Notes: generated by a model from the letters alone, not told the origin. Counted from the stretch's first letter, positions 17,679-26,892 are shown. The stretch is 64,000 nt of DNA from Mangrovimicrobium sediminis (GCF_004745945.1 NZ_SRLE01000012.1:248001-312000); one strand, 5' to 3'. Made by a program: numbers and translations.

Positions 17679-19415
17679 ATGCGCCGCATGTATTATCAGT
17701 ACTTTGGCCTCAGCGAAGCTCCCTTCTCGATTGCCGTCAACCCGCGCTACCTGTTCATGAGCGCACGGCACCGGGATGCGCTTGCGCACCTGCTGTACGG
17801 GGTGGGCGCGGGCGGCGGATTCATCCTGCTCACCGGGGAGGTGGGCACCGGCAAGACCACCATCAACCGCTGCCTGCTGGAACAGCTGCCGGAGAACACG
17901 GATATCGCGATCATCCTCAATCCGGCACTCAACGCCATCGAATTGCTGGCCTCGGTGTGCGACGAGCTCGGCATCGAGTACCAGCGCGACGGGCACACGC
18001 TGAAGACCCTCACCGACAGCCTGCACCGCTTCCTGCTCGACAACCACGCCCGCGGGCGCAAGACAGTGCTGATGATCGACGAGGCCCAGCACCTGGATTT
18101 CGACGTGCTGGAGCAGATTCGCCTGCTCACCAACCTCGAGACCCACAGCGAGAAGCTGCTGCAGATCATCCTTATCGGCCAGCCGGAGCTGGCCCAGTTG
18201 CTGGCGCGCCCCGAACTGCGCCAGCTCAACCAGCGCATCACCGCGCGCTACAACCTGGGGCCGCTGAACCTCAACGAGACCCGTGCCTACATCCAGCACC
18301 GCCTTCAGGTGGCGGGGATGACCGCGGACCGCGAGCTGTTTCCCGCGGCGGTGGTGCGCGGCATCTACCGTGAGACCCGCGGTATCCCGCGGCTGATCAA
18401 CGTGCTGTGCGACCGCATCCTGCTCGGTACCTACGGCCGCAACAAGCGGCGCGCGGACACGCAGACCCTGCGCCTGGCCGTGCGCGAGGTGCTGGGGGAG
18501 GAGCGGGCCGAAACCCCGGCGCGCTGGCCCTGGGTATTGGCCGGGTTGTCGCTGCTGGCGATCCTGGCCGGCGGTGCGTCGCTGTGGGCCTGGCGCAGTG
18601 GCCTGCCGCCGTTCGCCGCGGCGCCCGCGTTGGTTGCCGCGCCACCGATGGTGACACAGCCGGAACCGGCCGCCGTCGAGCAAAGCATCGTGGAGCAACC
18701 CGCCGCGCGGCCGCCACGCCCGGCCGCAGCGCTCCCGGCAGTCCAGGCTGTCGCACCGGTGGCGGAATCCTCCGCCTGGTTGTTGCCGCCGGAAGATGGC
18801 GCGACAAACCTGTGGCGCCTGTTCAGCGCGCGGCCGGTCCCGGTGGACCTGTGTGACGACCCGGTGGGCGAACTGGCCTGCATCGAGGGACGCGCGCGCA
18901 CCTGGAACGAGGTCGCCGTCCTGGATCGCCCGCTGTTGCTGGACGCGGTGACCCCCGAGCGCTTCGCCGCCGGCGTCCTGCTGCTGGGAATCGATGGCCG
19001 CACCGCCTGGGTGCTGGGCCAGGGTCAGGATTTGGAAGAGCGCACGCTGCTGCGCGTACCGCTGGCGGAGATCGCCCCTTACTGGAGCGGCGACTATCGC
19101 TTCCTCTGGCACCCGCCCGCCGGTTACGAGCGGCCGCTGGCACTTGGCGACAGCGGCCCTGCCGTGGCAGCGGTGGCCGCCCTGTTCGCCCGCCTCGATG
19201 GCCGCGAGCGCGCCCTGGCCGGGGAGCAGTTCAACGCCGCCCTGCAGCAGCGGGTCAAGCTGTTCCAGGCCGCCAACAACCTTGAGGCGGATGGCGTGGT
19301 CGGCGTGCGCACCCTGCTGGAACTGAACCGCGCGCTGGGCCTGGACCCGGGCGCCGAGGCGGCGCGCCTCGCACTGTCCGGCGAGCAGTCACTCGCCACC
19401 GGCGCCGGAGGTTGA
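17679..19415 (+). CDS. gspA: Type II secretion assembly ATPase GspA (ExeA-like)
   Basis: The protein has an AAA ATPase domain (residues 1 to about 275) with Walker A GEVGTGKT at 53 to 60 and Walker B TVLMIDEAQHL at 129 to 139. A single membrane helix follows at about 285 to 308, then a proline/alanine-rich linker, and at the C-terminus (about 485 to 555) a peptidoglycan-binding type 1 domain. This order is that of GspA/ExeA, which with GspB remodels or binds peptidoglycan so that the GspD secretin can assemble. Exosortase-locus ATPases share the AAA part but normally lack the peptidoglycan-binding end. The start may be ATG 17688 (MYYQYFGL), which matches the usual family N-terminus. gspB follows after 7 bases. 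Confidence 0.87.
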   Translation: MRRMYYQYFGLSEAPFSIAVNPRYLFMSARHRDALAHLLYGVGAGGGFILLTGEVGTGKTTINRCLLEQLPENTDIAIILNPALNAIELLASVCDELGIEYQRDGHTLKTLTDSLHRFLLDNHARGRKTVLMIDEAQHLDFDVLEQIRLLTNLETHSEKLLQIILIGQPELAQLLARPELRQLNQRITARYNLGPLNLNETRAYIQHRLQVAGMTADRELFPAAVVRGIYRETRGIPRLINVLCDRILLGTYGRNKRRADTQTLRLAVREVLGEERAETPARWPWVLAGLSLLAILAGGASLWAWRSGLPPFAAAPALVAAPPMVTQPEPAAVEQSIVEQPAARPPRPAAALPAVQAVAPVAESSAWLLPPEDGATNLWRLFSARPVPVDLCDDPVGELACIEGRARTWNEVAVLDRPLLLDAVTPERFAAGVLLLGIDGRTAWVLGQGQDLEERTLLRVPLAEIAPYWSGDYRFLWHPPAGYERPLALGDSGPAVAAVAALFARLDGRERALAGEQFNAALQQRVKLFQAANNLEADGVVGVRTLLELNRALGLDPGAEAARLALSGEQSLATGAGG

Positions 19416-19422
19416 GGCGAGC

Positions 19423-20460
19423 ATGTCACTGATACTGGATGCCCTGAATCGATCGCGCGATGACGTCGGCGGTGTGCCCGGTCTGGACACCGCGCATACG
19501 CTGCCGGTGGAACCGCGTCGGCCTCTGGCCATGTGGTTGCTCGGGGCTGCGCTGCTGTTCGCGCTGGTTGTGATCGCCTGGTTGTTGCTGCGCCCGGCGT
19601 CGGCGCCCGCGCCGGCCGGCGCACCGGCGACGGTTGTAGCAACTGCCCCCGACGCAGCGCCTGCCCCGGCGTCTGCTTCTGCTTCGCCCCGCGTACCGGC
19701 CCAGCCGGGCGCGCAGCAGGCAGCGGAGGTGCAGCAAGCGGCGTCCAAACCGGTCGCAGCTGAGTCGGCAGCTCTCGAGAGACCGACTGCAGTGAATTCG
19801 GTTGCAGCCGATTCTGTGGCAGCCAATTCTGTCGAACCCGGGCCGGCCGCGGCATCTGCCGCGAGCAGTGGCGCTGTGGCGGGCCTGGCCCTGGGCGAGG
19901 CGACTGCGATGGGAGCCGGCGCCGAGACTGCGAACGCCGCCGGCAACCCCGGTACTTCATCTGCGGGCAACAGCGCAGCGGCCGACCCCGCAATCGCGGC
20001 CCTGTACGAACCGGATGGCGACGCGGCGCAGACGGCGACGGCCAAAAAGCCCGTCCAGCCCACGGCGAAACCGCAACCAGCAGCCACGGCCCGAACCGAG
20101 CCGGCTTCGCGCCCACAGCCGGCGCCGACCGCCAGCGAGGAGGGCGTCGATATCGACGCACTGGTGCGCCGCGCACAGGCGGAGATCGCCAACGCGGAAC
20201 TCGCCGCGCACCCGGCGCCGTTTGTCGGCAGCCTTTCACAGCAGACCAAGGACGCGATCCCCACGCTGCTGTATTCCGCCCACGACTACTCGGGCAAACA
20301 GGGGCAGTCCTCGGTGGTGATCAACGGCCGGCAGCTGCGTGTCGGCGGCAGCCCGGCAACCGGTATCAAGGTCGACGAGATTCTCCCCGATTCCGTGGTG
20401 CTCAGTTTCCAGGGCAAGCAGTTCCGCCTGCGTGCCCTGAACAGCTGGGTCAATCTCTAG
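19423..20460 (+). CDS. gspB: General secretion pathway protein GspB (ExeB-like)
   Basis: The 345-residue protein begins with the typical MSLILDALNRSRDD, has a membrane helix at about 37 to 56, then a long alanine/proline/glutamate-rich periplasmic linker. The conserved GspB domain is at the C-terminus (about 270 to 345), including SLSQQTKDAIPTLLYSAHDYS and SVVINGRQLRVG. GspB partners GspA in the peptidoglycan-bound complex that lets the type II secretin assemble. The linker is unusually low in complexity. The other gsp genes are not in this window. Confidence 0.87.
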   Translation: MSLILDALNRSRDDVGGVPGLDTAHTLPVEPRRPLAMWLLGAALLFALVVIAWLLLRPASAPAPAGAPATVVATAPDAAPAPASASASPRVPAQPGAQQAAEVQQAASKPVAAESAALERPTAVNSVAADSVAANSVEPGPAAASAASSGAVAGLALGEATAMGAGAETANAAGNPGTSSAGNSAAADPAIAALYEPDGDAAQTATAKKPVQPTAKPQPAATARTEPASRPQPAPTASEEGVDIDALVRRAQAEIANAELAAHPAPFVGSLSQQTKDAIPTLLYSAHDYSGKQGQSSVVINGRQLRVGGSPATGIKVDEILPDSVVLSFQGKQFRLRALNSWVNL

Positions 20461-20468
20461 CCGGCAGC

Positions 20469-20630
20469 AAGGGGTCAGAGCCACGGCTCTGACCCCGGTC
20501 CCACCCGGCAACCAGGCTCCCGCGCGTAAGGGGTCAGAGCCACGGCTCTGACCCCGGTCCCCATCCGGCATCCAGGCTCTTGCGCGCAAGGGGTCAGAGC
20601 CACGGCTCTGACCCCGGTCCCTGGCCCGAA
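20469..20630 (+). repeat. Three tandem copies of a 59-60 bp unit with a 26-bp palindrome
   Basis: A perfect inverted repeat (GGGGTCAGAGCC, AC, GGCTCTGACCCC) recurs at 20471-20496, 20530-20555 and 20590-20615. Each copy sits in a longer unit of about 60 bases that also repeats the spacer (GGTCCC...CCGGCA-CCAGGCTC-GCGCG); the third unit is cut short after the palindrome. No protein is encoded. The layout resembles REP/BIME-type elements, which are spread by REP-associated tyrosine transposases; that origin is inference. The hairpins may also stabilise the end of the gspAB transcript. Confidence 0.9.
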
Positions 20631-20691
20631 CGATCAACCTTAATTTTTACGTCGTCTTGTGGCAGGATGCTCGCGCTGCAAGGAGACAATA

Positions 20692-21996
20692 ATGAATAAA
20701 ACGATCCAGCGCGCCCTCGCGCCCGCTTTAACCCTGACCTGCCTGCCCGCTTCTGCCCAGACCATCGACGCCGCCGACACCGCCTGGATGTTGACGGCCA
20801 CCGCGCTGGTGCTGTTCATGACGATCCCCGGCCTGTCGCTGTTCTACGCCGGCCTGGTGCGTGTGAAAAACGTGCTCTCGGTGCTCATGCAGTGCTTCGC
20901 GCTCACCTGCCTGATGTCGCTGCTGTGGTTCGCCGCCGGCTACACCCTGGCCTTCGGCTCGGACGGCGTCGAGCAGGGCCCGTTCATCGGCGACCTCGGC
21001 AACCTGTTCTTCGCCGGTATCGGCATGGACAGCGTCAACGGCACCATCCCCGCCACCCTGTTCGCCATCTTCCAGATGACCTTCGCCATCATCACCCCGG
21101 CGCTGATCGTCGGCGGCTTCGCCGAGCGCATGCGCTTCTCCGCCATGCTGTTGTTCTGCGCGGTGTGGATGCTGGTGGTCTACGCCCCGGTGTGTCACTG
21201 GGTGTGGGGCGGCGGCTGGCTCGGCGCCATGGGTCTGCAGGATTTCGCGGGCGGTACCGTGGTGCACATCACCGCCGCGGTGGCGGCGCTGGTTGCCGCG
21301 CTGGTCATGGGTCCGCGCCGCGGCTTCGGCAGCGTGGCCATGCCGCCGCACAACCTGACGCTCACCGTGGCCGGTGCCGGCATGCTTTGGGTCGGCTGGT
21401 TCGGTTTCAACGCGGGTTCCGCAGTCGCCGCCAACAACAGCGCGGCCATGGCCATGCTGGTTACCCACCTCTCCGCCGCTGGCGGCTCCCTGGCCTGGAT
21501 GGCGATGGAGTGGATTCGCCACGGCAAGCCCTCGGTGCTGGGTATCGTCACCGGCATGGTGGCGGGCCTGGGCACCATCACCCCGGCCTCCGGTTCCGTG
21601 GGTCCTGCCGCGGCGGTGGTCATCGGCCTGTGCGCCGGCGTGGTCTGCTACTTCGCCACCAACTGGCTGAAGAATCGCCTGCGCATCGACGACAGCCTGG
21701 ACGTGTTTCCGGTGCACGGCGTCGGCGGCATTCTCGGTACCCTGCTCGCCGGTATCTTCTGCTCCACCAGTTTGGGTGCCTTCAGCGGCAACGGTTTCTC
21801 CGATGGCATCGACAGCATCGGCGGCCAGCTGTGGGTGCAGTTCATCGGCGTGATCGCGACCTTCGCCTATTCGGCGGTGGTGAGCTGGGTGATTCTCAAG
21901 GTGGTGGACGCGATGATCGGCCTGCGGGTGGACGCCGACGAGGAGACCCAGGGCCTGGACCTGGTGCTGCACGACGAGCGCGGCTACGACCTCTAG
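20692..21996 (+). CDS. amt: Ammonium transporter (Amt family)
   Basis: The protein of 434 residues from ATG 20692 has an N-terminal signal-like segment ending in ASAQ, then eleven membrane helices. Family features include DTAWMLTATALVLFMTIPGL, the pore histidines in GGTVVHITAAVAALVAAL and DVFPVHGVGGILGTL, and the short cytoplasmic tail. It conducts ammonium/ammonia across the inner membrane. AAGGAG at 20680 to 20685 fixes the start at 20692 rather than the in-frame GTG at 20659. No glnK gene is adjacent, which is unusual, since amt is normally paired with glnK; the regulator is presumably elsewhere. Confidence 0.93.
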   Translation: MNKTIQRALAPALTLTCLPASAQTIDAADTAWMLTATALVLFMTIPGLSLFYAGLVRVKNVLSVLMQCFALTCLMSLLWFAAGYTLAFGSDGVEQGPFIGDLGNLFFAGIGMDSVNGTIPATLFAIFQMTFAIITPALIVGGFAERMRFSAMLLFCAVWMLVVYAPVCHWVWGGGWLGAMGLQDFAGGTVVHITAAVAALVAALVMGPRRGFGSVAMPPHNLTLTVAGAGMLWVGWFGFNAGSAVAANNSAAMAMLVTHLSAAGGSLAWMAMEWIRHGKPSVLGIVTGMVAGLGTITPASGSVGPAAAVVIGLCAGVVCYFATNWLKNRLRIDDSLDVFPVHGVGGILGTLLAGIFCSTSLGAFSGNGFSDGIDSIGGQLWVQFIGVIATFAYSAVVSWVILKVVDAMIGLRVDADEETQGLDLVLHDERGYDL

Positions 21997-22006
21997 ACCG
22001 GTGCAT

Positions 22007-22026
22007 GGGGCCGTCGCCGCGGCCCC
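22007..22026. terminator. Possible hairpin between convergent amt and ppx genes
   Basis: GGGGCC at 22007 to 22012 can pair with GGCCCC at 22021 to 22026 across an 8-base loop, in the 33-base gap between the two stop codons. It lacks a T-tract on either strand, so it is a weak candidate. Confidence 0.3.
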
Positions 22027-22029
22027 GGT

Positions 22030-23538
22030 TCAGGCGAAGCGCAGTTCCAGGCCCAGCTTGCCCAGCTGGGCCTGTTCCTGTTCCAGTTCGCTCACGGTGA
22101 GCGGGTGGGAGTCCATCCAGCCCTCGGGGAAGGCCAGGGCGATGCTTGCTTCTTCCGCCTCGACGTTGAAGTCCGGCAGCTCTTCCAGCGCCTCCACGTA
22201 CTTGAAGCGGCCCGCCAGGCGCAGGATCGCCAGCAGGTAGTGCAGGTGCGTGTGGCGCGCCTGGGCGATGGCCTCCTGCAGGCTCGAGTCCGCCTTGCCG
22301 CGCTGGCCCTGGGCGAGCACCGCCATCAGTTCCTGTTCCTCCTGCGAGAAGCCCGGCAGGTCCGCGTTGCGCAGCAGGTAGGCACTGTGGCGGTTGAAGT
22401 GCTTGTGCGAGATGGCGGTGCCGATCTCGTGGGTGCGCGCGGTCCAGTGCAGCAGCTCCCAGTCCTGCTTGTCGAGTTTCCAGGCGGCGCGGGTGGCGTC
22501 GTAGAACAGCCGGCAGCGGCGTTCGACGATATTCGCCGTGCCCTCGTCCACGCTGTAGCGCTGGGCCAGGGCGTTCACCGTGCGCTCGCGCACATCCTCG
22601 TGCGACAGCCTTCCCATCAGGTCGTAGATCACGCCCTCGCGCAGCGCGCCCTTGGAGGTGCGCATCTCCTGGATGTCGAGAATGTCGAACAGCGCGCAGG
22701 TGATGGCGACCCCGGCGACGATCACGTTGCGCCGGTTGTCGGAGAGTCCGGGCAGGTTGATGTCCTCGAACTGCTTGAACTTGAGCAGCTTTTTCTCCAG
22801 CTTGGCCAGCGCCTTGCGGGTGATGCCGCCGCTACTCCAGCCGGCGGCGGTGACCAGCGCGTCGATGGCATTGAGCGTGCCGGAGGAGCCGACGCACTCC
22901 TCCCAGTGTTTGCGGTTGAAGCGACCGGCGATGTGCGAGACCTCCAGGCGCGCCATGTTGTAGGCGCGCTTGTAGTTGCCCTCGGTGATCTTACCGTCCG
23001 GGAAACAGTCGCGGGTGAAGGTCACGCAGCCCATCTGCAGGCTCTCCAGCCGCCGCGGCTCGAAGCGCTCGCCGATGATGAACTCGGTGCTGCCGCCACC
23101 GATATCCACCACCAGCCGCGCGCGGGCGTCGTCGGCCAGGGTGTGGGCGACGCCGAGGTAGACCAGCCGCGCCTCCTCGGAGCCGTAGATCACGTCTACC
23201 CGGGTGCCGAGGATCTCGCGGGCCGGTACGGTGAAATCGCGGCGGTTGTGCGCCTGGCGCAGGGCGTTGGTGCCGACCACGCGCACCCGCTCCGGCTCTA
23301 CCGAGCCGAGCAGCTGGGCGAAGCGCGACAGGCAGTCCAGGCCGCGCTGGATGGCGTCTTCCGAGAGCTTGTCGTCGACCACCCCGGCGCCGAGCTGGAC
23401 TTTCTCCGACAGCGCCTCGACCGGGCGCATCTCGTCGTGCTCGACCCGGGCGATGATCAGGTGAAAGGAGTTACTGCCGAGGTCCACGGCGGCGAGCAGG
23501 CTGCCGTCGGGAAGGGGGGCGGGCTGGATATCTGCCAC
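22030..23538 (-). CDS. ppx: Exopolyphosphatase Ppx/GppA
   Basis: The 502-residue protein starts with the ASKHA-fold signature AAVDLGSNSFHLIIA (about residues 16 to 30) and continues with RVVGTNALRQA and VVDIGGGSTEFIIG. The C-terminal half holds the HD-like helical domain (LLHWTARTHEIGTAISHKHFNRHSAYLL). Length and domains match Ppx, which releases orthophosphate from the ends of polyphosphate; GppA, which acts on pppGpp, is related and cannot be fully excluded. It starts at GTG 23538 and is divergent from the acyl-CoA dehydrogenase gene. No polyphosphate kinase gene is next to it in this window. Confidence 0.92.
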   Translation of the reverse strand: MADIQPAPLPDGSLLAAVDLGSNSFHLIIARVEHDEMRPVEALSEKVQLGAGVVDDKLSEDAIQRGLDCLSRFAQLLGSVEPERVRVVGTNALRQAHNRRDFTVPAREILGTRVDVIYGSEEARLVYLGVAHTLADDARARLVVDIGGGSTEFIIGERFEPRRLESLQMGCVTFTRDCFPDGKITEGNYKRAYNMARLEVSHIAGRFNRKHWEECVGSSGTLNAIDALVTAAGWSSGGITRKALAKLEKKLLKFKQFEDINLPGLSDNRRNVIVAGVAITCALFDILDIQEMRTSKGALREGVIYDLMGRLSHEDVRERTVNALAQRYSVDEGTANIVERRCRLFYDATRAAWKLDKQDWELLHWTARTHEIGTAISHKHFNRHSAYLLRNADLPGFSQEEQELMAVLAQGQRGKADSSLQEAIAQARHTHLHYLLAILRLAGRFKYVEALEELPDFNVEAEEASIALAFPEGWMDSHPLTVSELEQEQAQLGKLGLELRFA

Positions 23539-23694
23539 GTAGCGCTGGTTCCTGGGCGTGCGGATACCTCAATGGTAATCCATTTACCCGTGCCCCGCAC
23601 CGGCCGGTGGGCCATTCGCTCGCCCATCGCGTACTCACTGGGGTAAAATTTGCGGCTTTGTGACGCCCGGTAACCACGACGACAGGACCCCGAC

Positions 23695-24849
23695 ATGGAT
23701 TTAACACTCACCGAAGAACAGGCCATGATCCAGGACATGGCGCGCAAGTTCGCCGACGGCGAACTGGTGCCGGTGGCTGCGCAGCTCGACGCGAACAAGG
23801 ACTACGACCTGCTGAAGGAGAAGCTCAAGCAGCTCGCCGAGCTGGGGTTCATGGGCCTCAACATCAGCGCCGAGTACGGCGGCACCGAGGCCGGCGTGGT
23901 CGCCTTCAGCGTGGCCATGACCGAGATCGGCCGCGGCTGCGCCTCCACCGGCGTGACCATGTCGGTGACCAACATGGTGGCCGAGGTGATCCAGGCCATC
24001 GGCAACGACGCGCAGAAGGCGAAATACCTGCCCAAGCTGTGCTCCGGCGAGTACGCCGCGGGCTCCTTCTGCCTGTCCGAGGCCGGCGCGGGTTCCGACC
24101 CGGCGGGCATGCGCACCCGCGCCGTGCGCGAGGGCGACCAGTGGATCCTCAACGGCACCAAGATGTGGATCACCAGCGCGCCCTACGCCGGCGTGTTCGT
24201 GGTGTGGGCGGTGACCGACCCGGAAAAACCCAAGGGCCGCGGCATCTCCTGCTTCCTGGTCGAGGCGGGCACCCCCGGCCTGACCGTGGGCAAGGCCGAG
24301 CACAAGATGGGCCAGCATGCCTCCGCCACCTGCCCGGTGATCTTCGAGGACTGCGCGATTCCCGCCGACGCCCTGCTCGGTGAACTCGACGACGGCTACC
24401 GCATCGCGGTGGAGGAACTGGCCGGCGGGCGCATCGGCATTGGCTCGCTGGCGCTGGGCATTGGCCTGGCCGCCATGGACTACGCGCGTCAGTACATGAC
24501 CGAGCGCGAGCAGTTCGGCCAGACCATCAGCCGCATGCAGGGTCCGCAGTGGATGATGGGCGACGCCTACACCGAGCTGGAGGCGGCGCGCCTGCTGCTG
24601 ATGAACGCCGCCTGCCTGAAGCAGGCCGGCAAGCCCTTCAACAAGCAGGCGGCGATGGCCAAGGTCTACGCCACCGAGGCCGCCAACCGCGCCTGTTACA
24701 CCGGCCTGCAGCTGATGGGCGGCGTCGGCTACACCCAGGAGTGCCCGCTGGAGCGCCACGCGCGCGACGCGCGGGTCACGTCCATCTACGAGGGTACCAG
24801 CGAGATCCAGCGCCTGATCGTGGCGCGCGAGTTGCTGCGCGAGGTTTAA
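23695..24849 (+). CDS. Acyl-CoA dehydrogenase
   Basis: The 384-residue flavoprotein has the complete family layout: N-terminal helical domain, CLSEAGAGSDPAGMRT (FAD-binding motif) near residues 126 to 141, WITSAPYA, the beta domain, and the C-terminal helical domain with QLMGGVGYTQECPLERHARDAR. The catalytic glutamate is in IYEGTSEIQ near residue 368, at the position used by short-chain and medium-chain dehydrogenases. It introduces the alpha-beta double bond into an acyl-CoA and passes electrons to ETF. The substrate is not predictable. It is a single gene, divergent from ppx and convergent with alr. Confidence 0.92.
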   Translation: MDLTLTEEQAMIQDMARKFADGELVPVAAQLDANKDYDLLKEKLKQLAELGFMGLNISAEYGGTEAGVVAFSVAMTEIGRGCASTGVTMSVTNMVAEVIQAIGNDAQKAKYLPKLCSGEYAAGSFCLSEAGAGSDPAGMRTRAVREGDQWILNGTKMWITSAPYAGVFVVWAVTDPEKPKGRGISCFLVEAGTPGLTVGKAEHKMGQHASATCPVIFEDCAIPADALLGELDDGYRIAVEELAGGRIGIGSLALGIGLAAMDYARQYMTEREQFGQTISRMQGPQWMMGDAYTELEAARLLLMNAACLKQAGKPFNKQAAMAKVYATEAANRACYTGLQLMGGVGYTQECPLERHARDARVTSIYEGTSEIQRLIVARELLREV

Positions 24850-24862
24850 TCGCGCGGTTGGT

Positions 24863-25951
24863 TCAGCCGCGCACCACCACCCGCGGGGTGCGCGGCGGCA
24901 TGCGGGTCAGCAGTTCGTAGCCGATGGTGCCCGCACAGCGGGCCACCTCGCCCACTGGCAGTTCCTCGCCCCAGAGGATCGCCTCGTCACCGATATCCAC
25001 GTCCTCGAGGTCGGTGACGTCCACCGTAATCATGTCCATCGACACGCGGCCCGCCAGCGATGCGCGCTGGCCGGCGATCAGCACCGGCGTGCCGTTGACG
25101 GCGGTGCGCGGGTAGCCGTCGCCGTAGCCGGCGGTGACCGTGGCGATCCGTGAATCCCGTTCAGCGCGCCAGGTGGCGCCATAGCCGACAGTCTCGCCGG
25201 CGGGCACGTCGCGCACCGAGATGACTTCCGAGCACAGGGTCATTACCGGCAGCAGGCGATCGGCGTTGGGCTGGGGCGCCTCGAACGGCGAGTCGCCGTA
25301 GAGCATGTACCCGGGGCGAATCCAGTCGTAGTGCGCGGCGGGCCAGGCCAGTACGCCGGGGGAGTTGGCCGCGCTGCGCGGGCCGGGAAGGTCGGCGGTG
25401 ACCTGGTTGAACAGTTCGATCTGCTGCGGGGTCTGCACCGAGTCGAGCAGGTCGGCGCTGGCGAAGTGGGTGCAGGTGACCACGTGGTCGCTGACATTTT
25501 TGCAATCCAGCAGGCGGCGGTGGAACTCTGCGGCCTGGGACGGCGCTACGCCGAGGCGGTGCATGCCGGTGTCCACCTTGAGCCAGCAGGATTCCACCGG
25601 GCGCGGCAGCTGCGAGCGCTCCAGCCAGTCCAGCTGGCGTTCGTTCTCCACCACCACCCAGAAGCCCTGGGTGGCGCAGGCGAGCAGTTCGCCAGCGTCG
25701 AAGATTCCCTCCAGTAGCAGCACGGGGCACGCCACGCCGGCCTCGCGCAGGGTAAAGGCCTCCTCGATGGAGGCCACCGCCAGGGCATCGACCGCTTTTT
25801 CCAGAGCGCGCGCCACCGCCACAGCGCCGTGGCCGTAGGCGTTGGCCTTGACCACCGCCATCACCCGCGAGCGCGGCGCGCAGCTGCGCGCAACGCCGAG
25901 GTTGTGCAGCAGGGCGTGGAGGTCGATCTTTGCCTGGTTGGGTCTGGCCAT
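24863..25951 (-). CDS. alr: Alanine racemase
   Basis: The 362-residue fold-III PLP enzyme carries the PLP lysine Lys35 in VVKANAYGHG and the opposing catalytic tyrosine Tyr257 in VGYGATW. Other family motifs are WLKVDTGMHRLG and AGRVSMDMITVDVTD. It interconverts L- and D-alanine for peptidoglycan or for catabolism. It is the last gene of a seven-gene minus-strand operon, 11 bases after the D-amino acid transaminase gene. That context suggests a catabolic or D-amino acid exchange role (like DadX) rather than only a biosynthetic one. Confidence 0.94.
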   Translation of the reverse strand: MARPNQAKIDLHALLHNLGVARSCAPRSRVMAVVKANAYGHGAVAVARALEKAVDALAVASIEEAFTLREAGVACPVLLLEGIFDAGELLACATQGFWVVVENERQLDWLERSQLPRPVESCWLKVDTGMHRLGVAPSQAAEFHRRLLDCKNVSDHVVTCTHFASADLLDSVQTPQQIELFNQVTADLPGPRSAANSPGVLAWPAAHYDWIRPGYMLYGDSPFEAPQPNADRLLPVMTLCSEVISVRDVPAGETVGYGATWRAERDSRIATVTAGYGDGYPRTAVNGTPVLIAGQRASLAGRVSMDMITVDVTDLEDVDIGDEAILWGEELPVGEVARCAGTIGYELLTRMPPRTPRVVVRG

Positions 25952-25962
25952 GGGCGGCGCCC

Positions 25963-26820
25963 TCAGAAATCGAACTTGTGTGCGCTGAACAGTGATTGAG
26001 CGGCGAGCCAGACATCGCCTACCTGGCCGTCCGCCACCGGTTTGCCGTCGATACTCACCACCGGCGCGATCTCCTTGGTCGAACTGGTCAGCCAGACCTC
26101 GTCCGCATCCTCCAGCTCGGATTTCTGTATCACGCGCTCCTGCACCGGGATGCTGCCGTCGCGGCGCAGGATTTCCAGCAGGATCTGCCGGGTGATGCCG
26201 GGCAGCTTCTGGTGATCCAGCAGCGGCGTGGCGACGATGCCGTGCTTGACCACGAACACGTTGCAGGCGGAGGCCTCGGTGAGCTCGCCGGCGTGGTTGT
26301 ACAGGATGGTCTCGGTGTGCGCCCCGGTGTAGCCCTGCTGGAAGTGCATGACGTTGCCGAGCAGGGCGGTGGACTTGATGTTGCAGCGGCGCCAGCGCAG
26401 GTCCTCGGCGGTCACCACGCTGTAGGGGGCGGCGCTGGACTTGTCCGCGCGCGGCTCCGGCGGAATCTCGAAGGTGAAGGCGAACACGGTGGGGGCGATG
26501 CCCTTGGGGTAGGCGTGGTGGCGCTTGCTGTCGGCGCCGCGGCTGATGTGCACGTAGATGCCGAGGTTGCCGCCGCCGTTGCGCTCCATCAGTTCGCCGG
26601 CGATACCGCGCCAGGCGTCCTGGTCCACCTGGTATTCGATCTCGATGGCGTCGAGGCCGTCCTGCATGCGCGCCATGTGCGGTGCGAAGCCCACCAGCTT
26701 CCCGGCGTAGGAGGGAATCACCTCGTAGATGCCGTCGCCAAACAGGAAGCCGCGGTCCATCGGCGAAATGCGGGCCTCTTCCATGGGCAGATAGGCGCCG
26801 TTCAGATAGACAATGCTCAT
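25963..26820 (-). CDS. dat: D-amino acid transaminase (class IV, fold IV)
   Basis: The 285-residue protein from ATG 26820 has the class IV aminotransferase motifs: YLNGAYLPMEEARISPMDRGFLFGDGIYEV at the start, the PLP lysine Lys149 in CNIKSTALLGNVM, and GELTEASACNVFVV near residues 185 to 198. The RWRRCNIKS version of the lysine region is typical of D-alanine transaminase rather than the branched-chain enzyme. It would catalyse D-alanine plus 2-oxoglutarate to pyruvate plus D-glutamate. An upstream in-frame start at 26859 is less likely because the family begins at MSIVYLNG. It sits between the DUF4392 gene and alr, so D-glutamate and D-alanine are its probable substrates. Confidence 0.88.
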   Translation of the reverse strand: MSIVYLNGAYLPMEEARISPMDRGFLFGDGIYEVIPSYAGKLVGFAPHMARMQDGLDAIEIEYQVDQDAWRGIAGELMERNGGGNLGIYVHISRGADSKRHHAYPKGIAPTVFAFTFEIPPEPRADKSSAAPYSVVTAEDLRWRRCNIKSTALLGNVMHFQQGYTGAHTETILYNHAGELTEASACNVFVVKHGIVATPLLDHQKLPGITRQILLEILRRDGSIPVQERVIQKSELEDADEVWLTSSTKEIAPVVSIDGKPVADGQVGDVWLAAQSLFSAHKFDF

Positions 26821-26892
26821 ACTCAGGTTCCCGTGTGACTGTAATGCTGGTGGCGGCACCTGCGGTACGCGCCGGTTAAAAAGTGCGCCGTT

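Noticed and set aside
17499..19112. Open frame of 537 codons on the minus strand
   Set aside because: Antisense of gspA and its upstream region; no protein motif.
20236..20637. Small minus-strand frame with GQSRGSDPLRA repeats
   Set aside because: It only translates the 60-bp palindromic repeats; not a gene.
20728..21972. Open frame of 414 codons on the minus strand
   Set aside because: Antisense of the ammonium transporter; His/Arg-rich translation.
22105..23646. Open frame of 513 codons on the plus strand
   Set aside because: Antisense of ppx, whose motifs are unambiguous on the minus strand.
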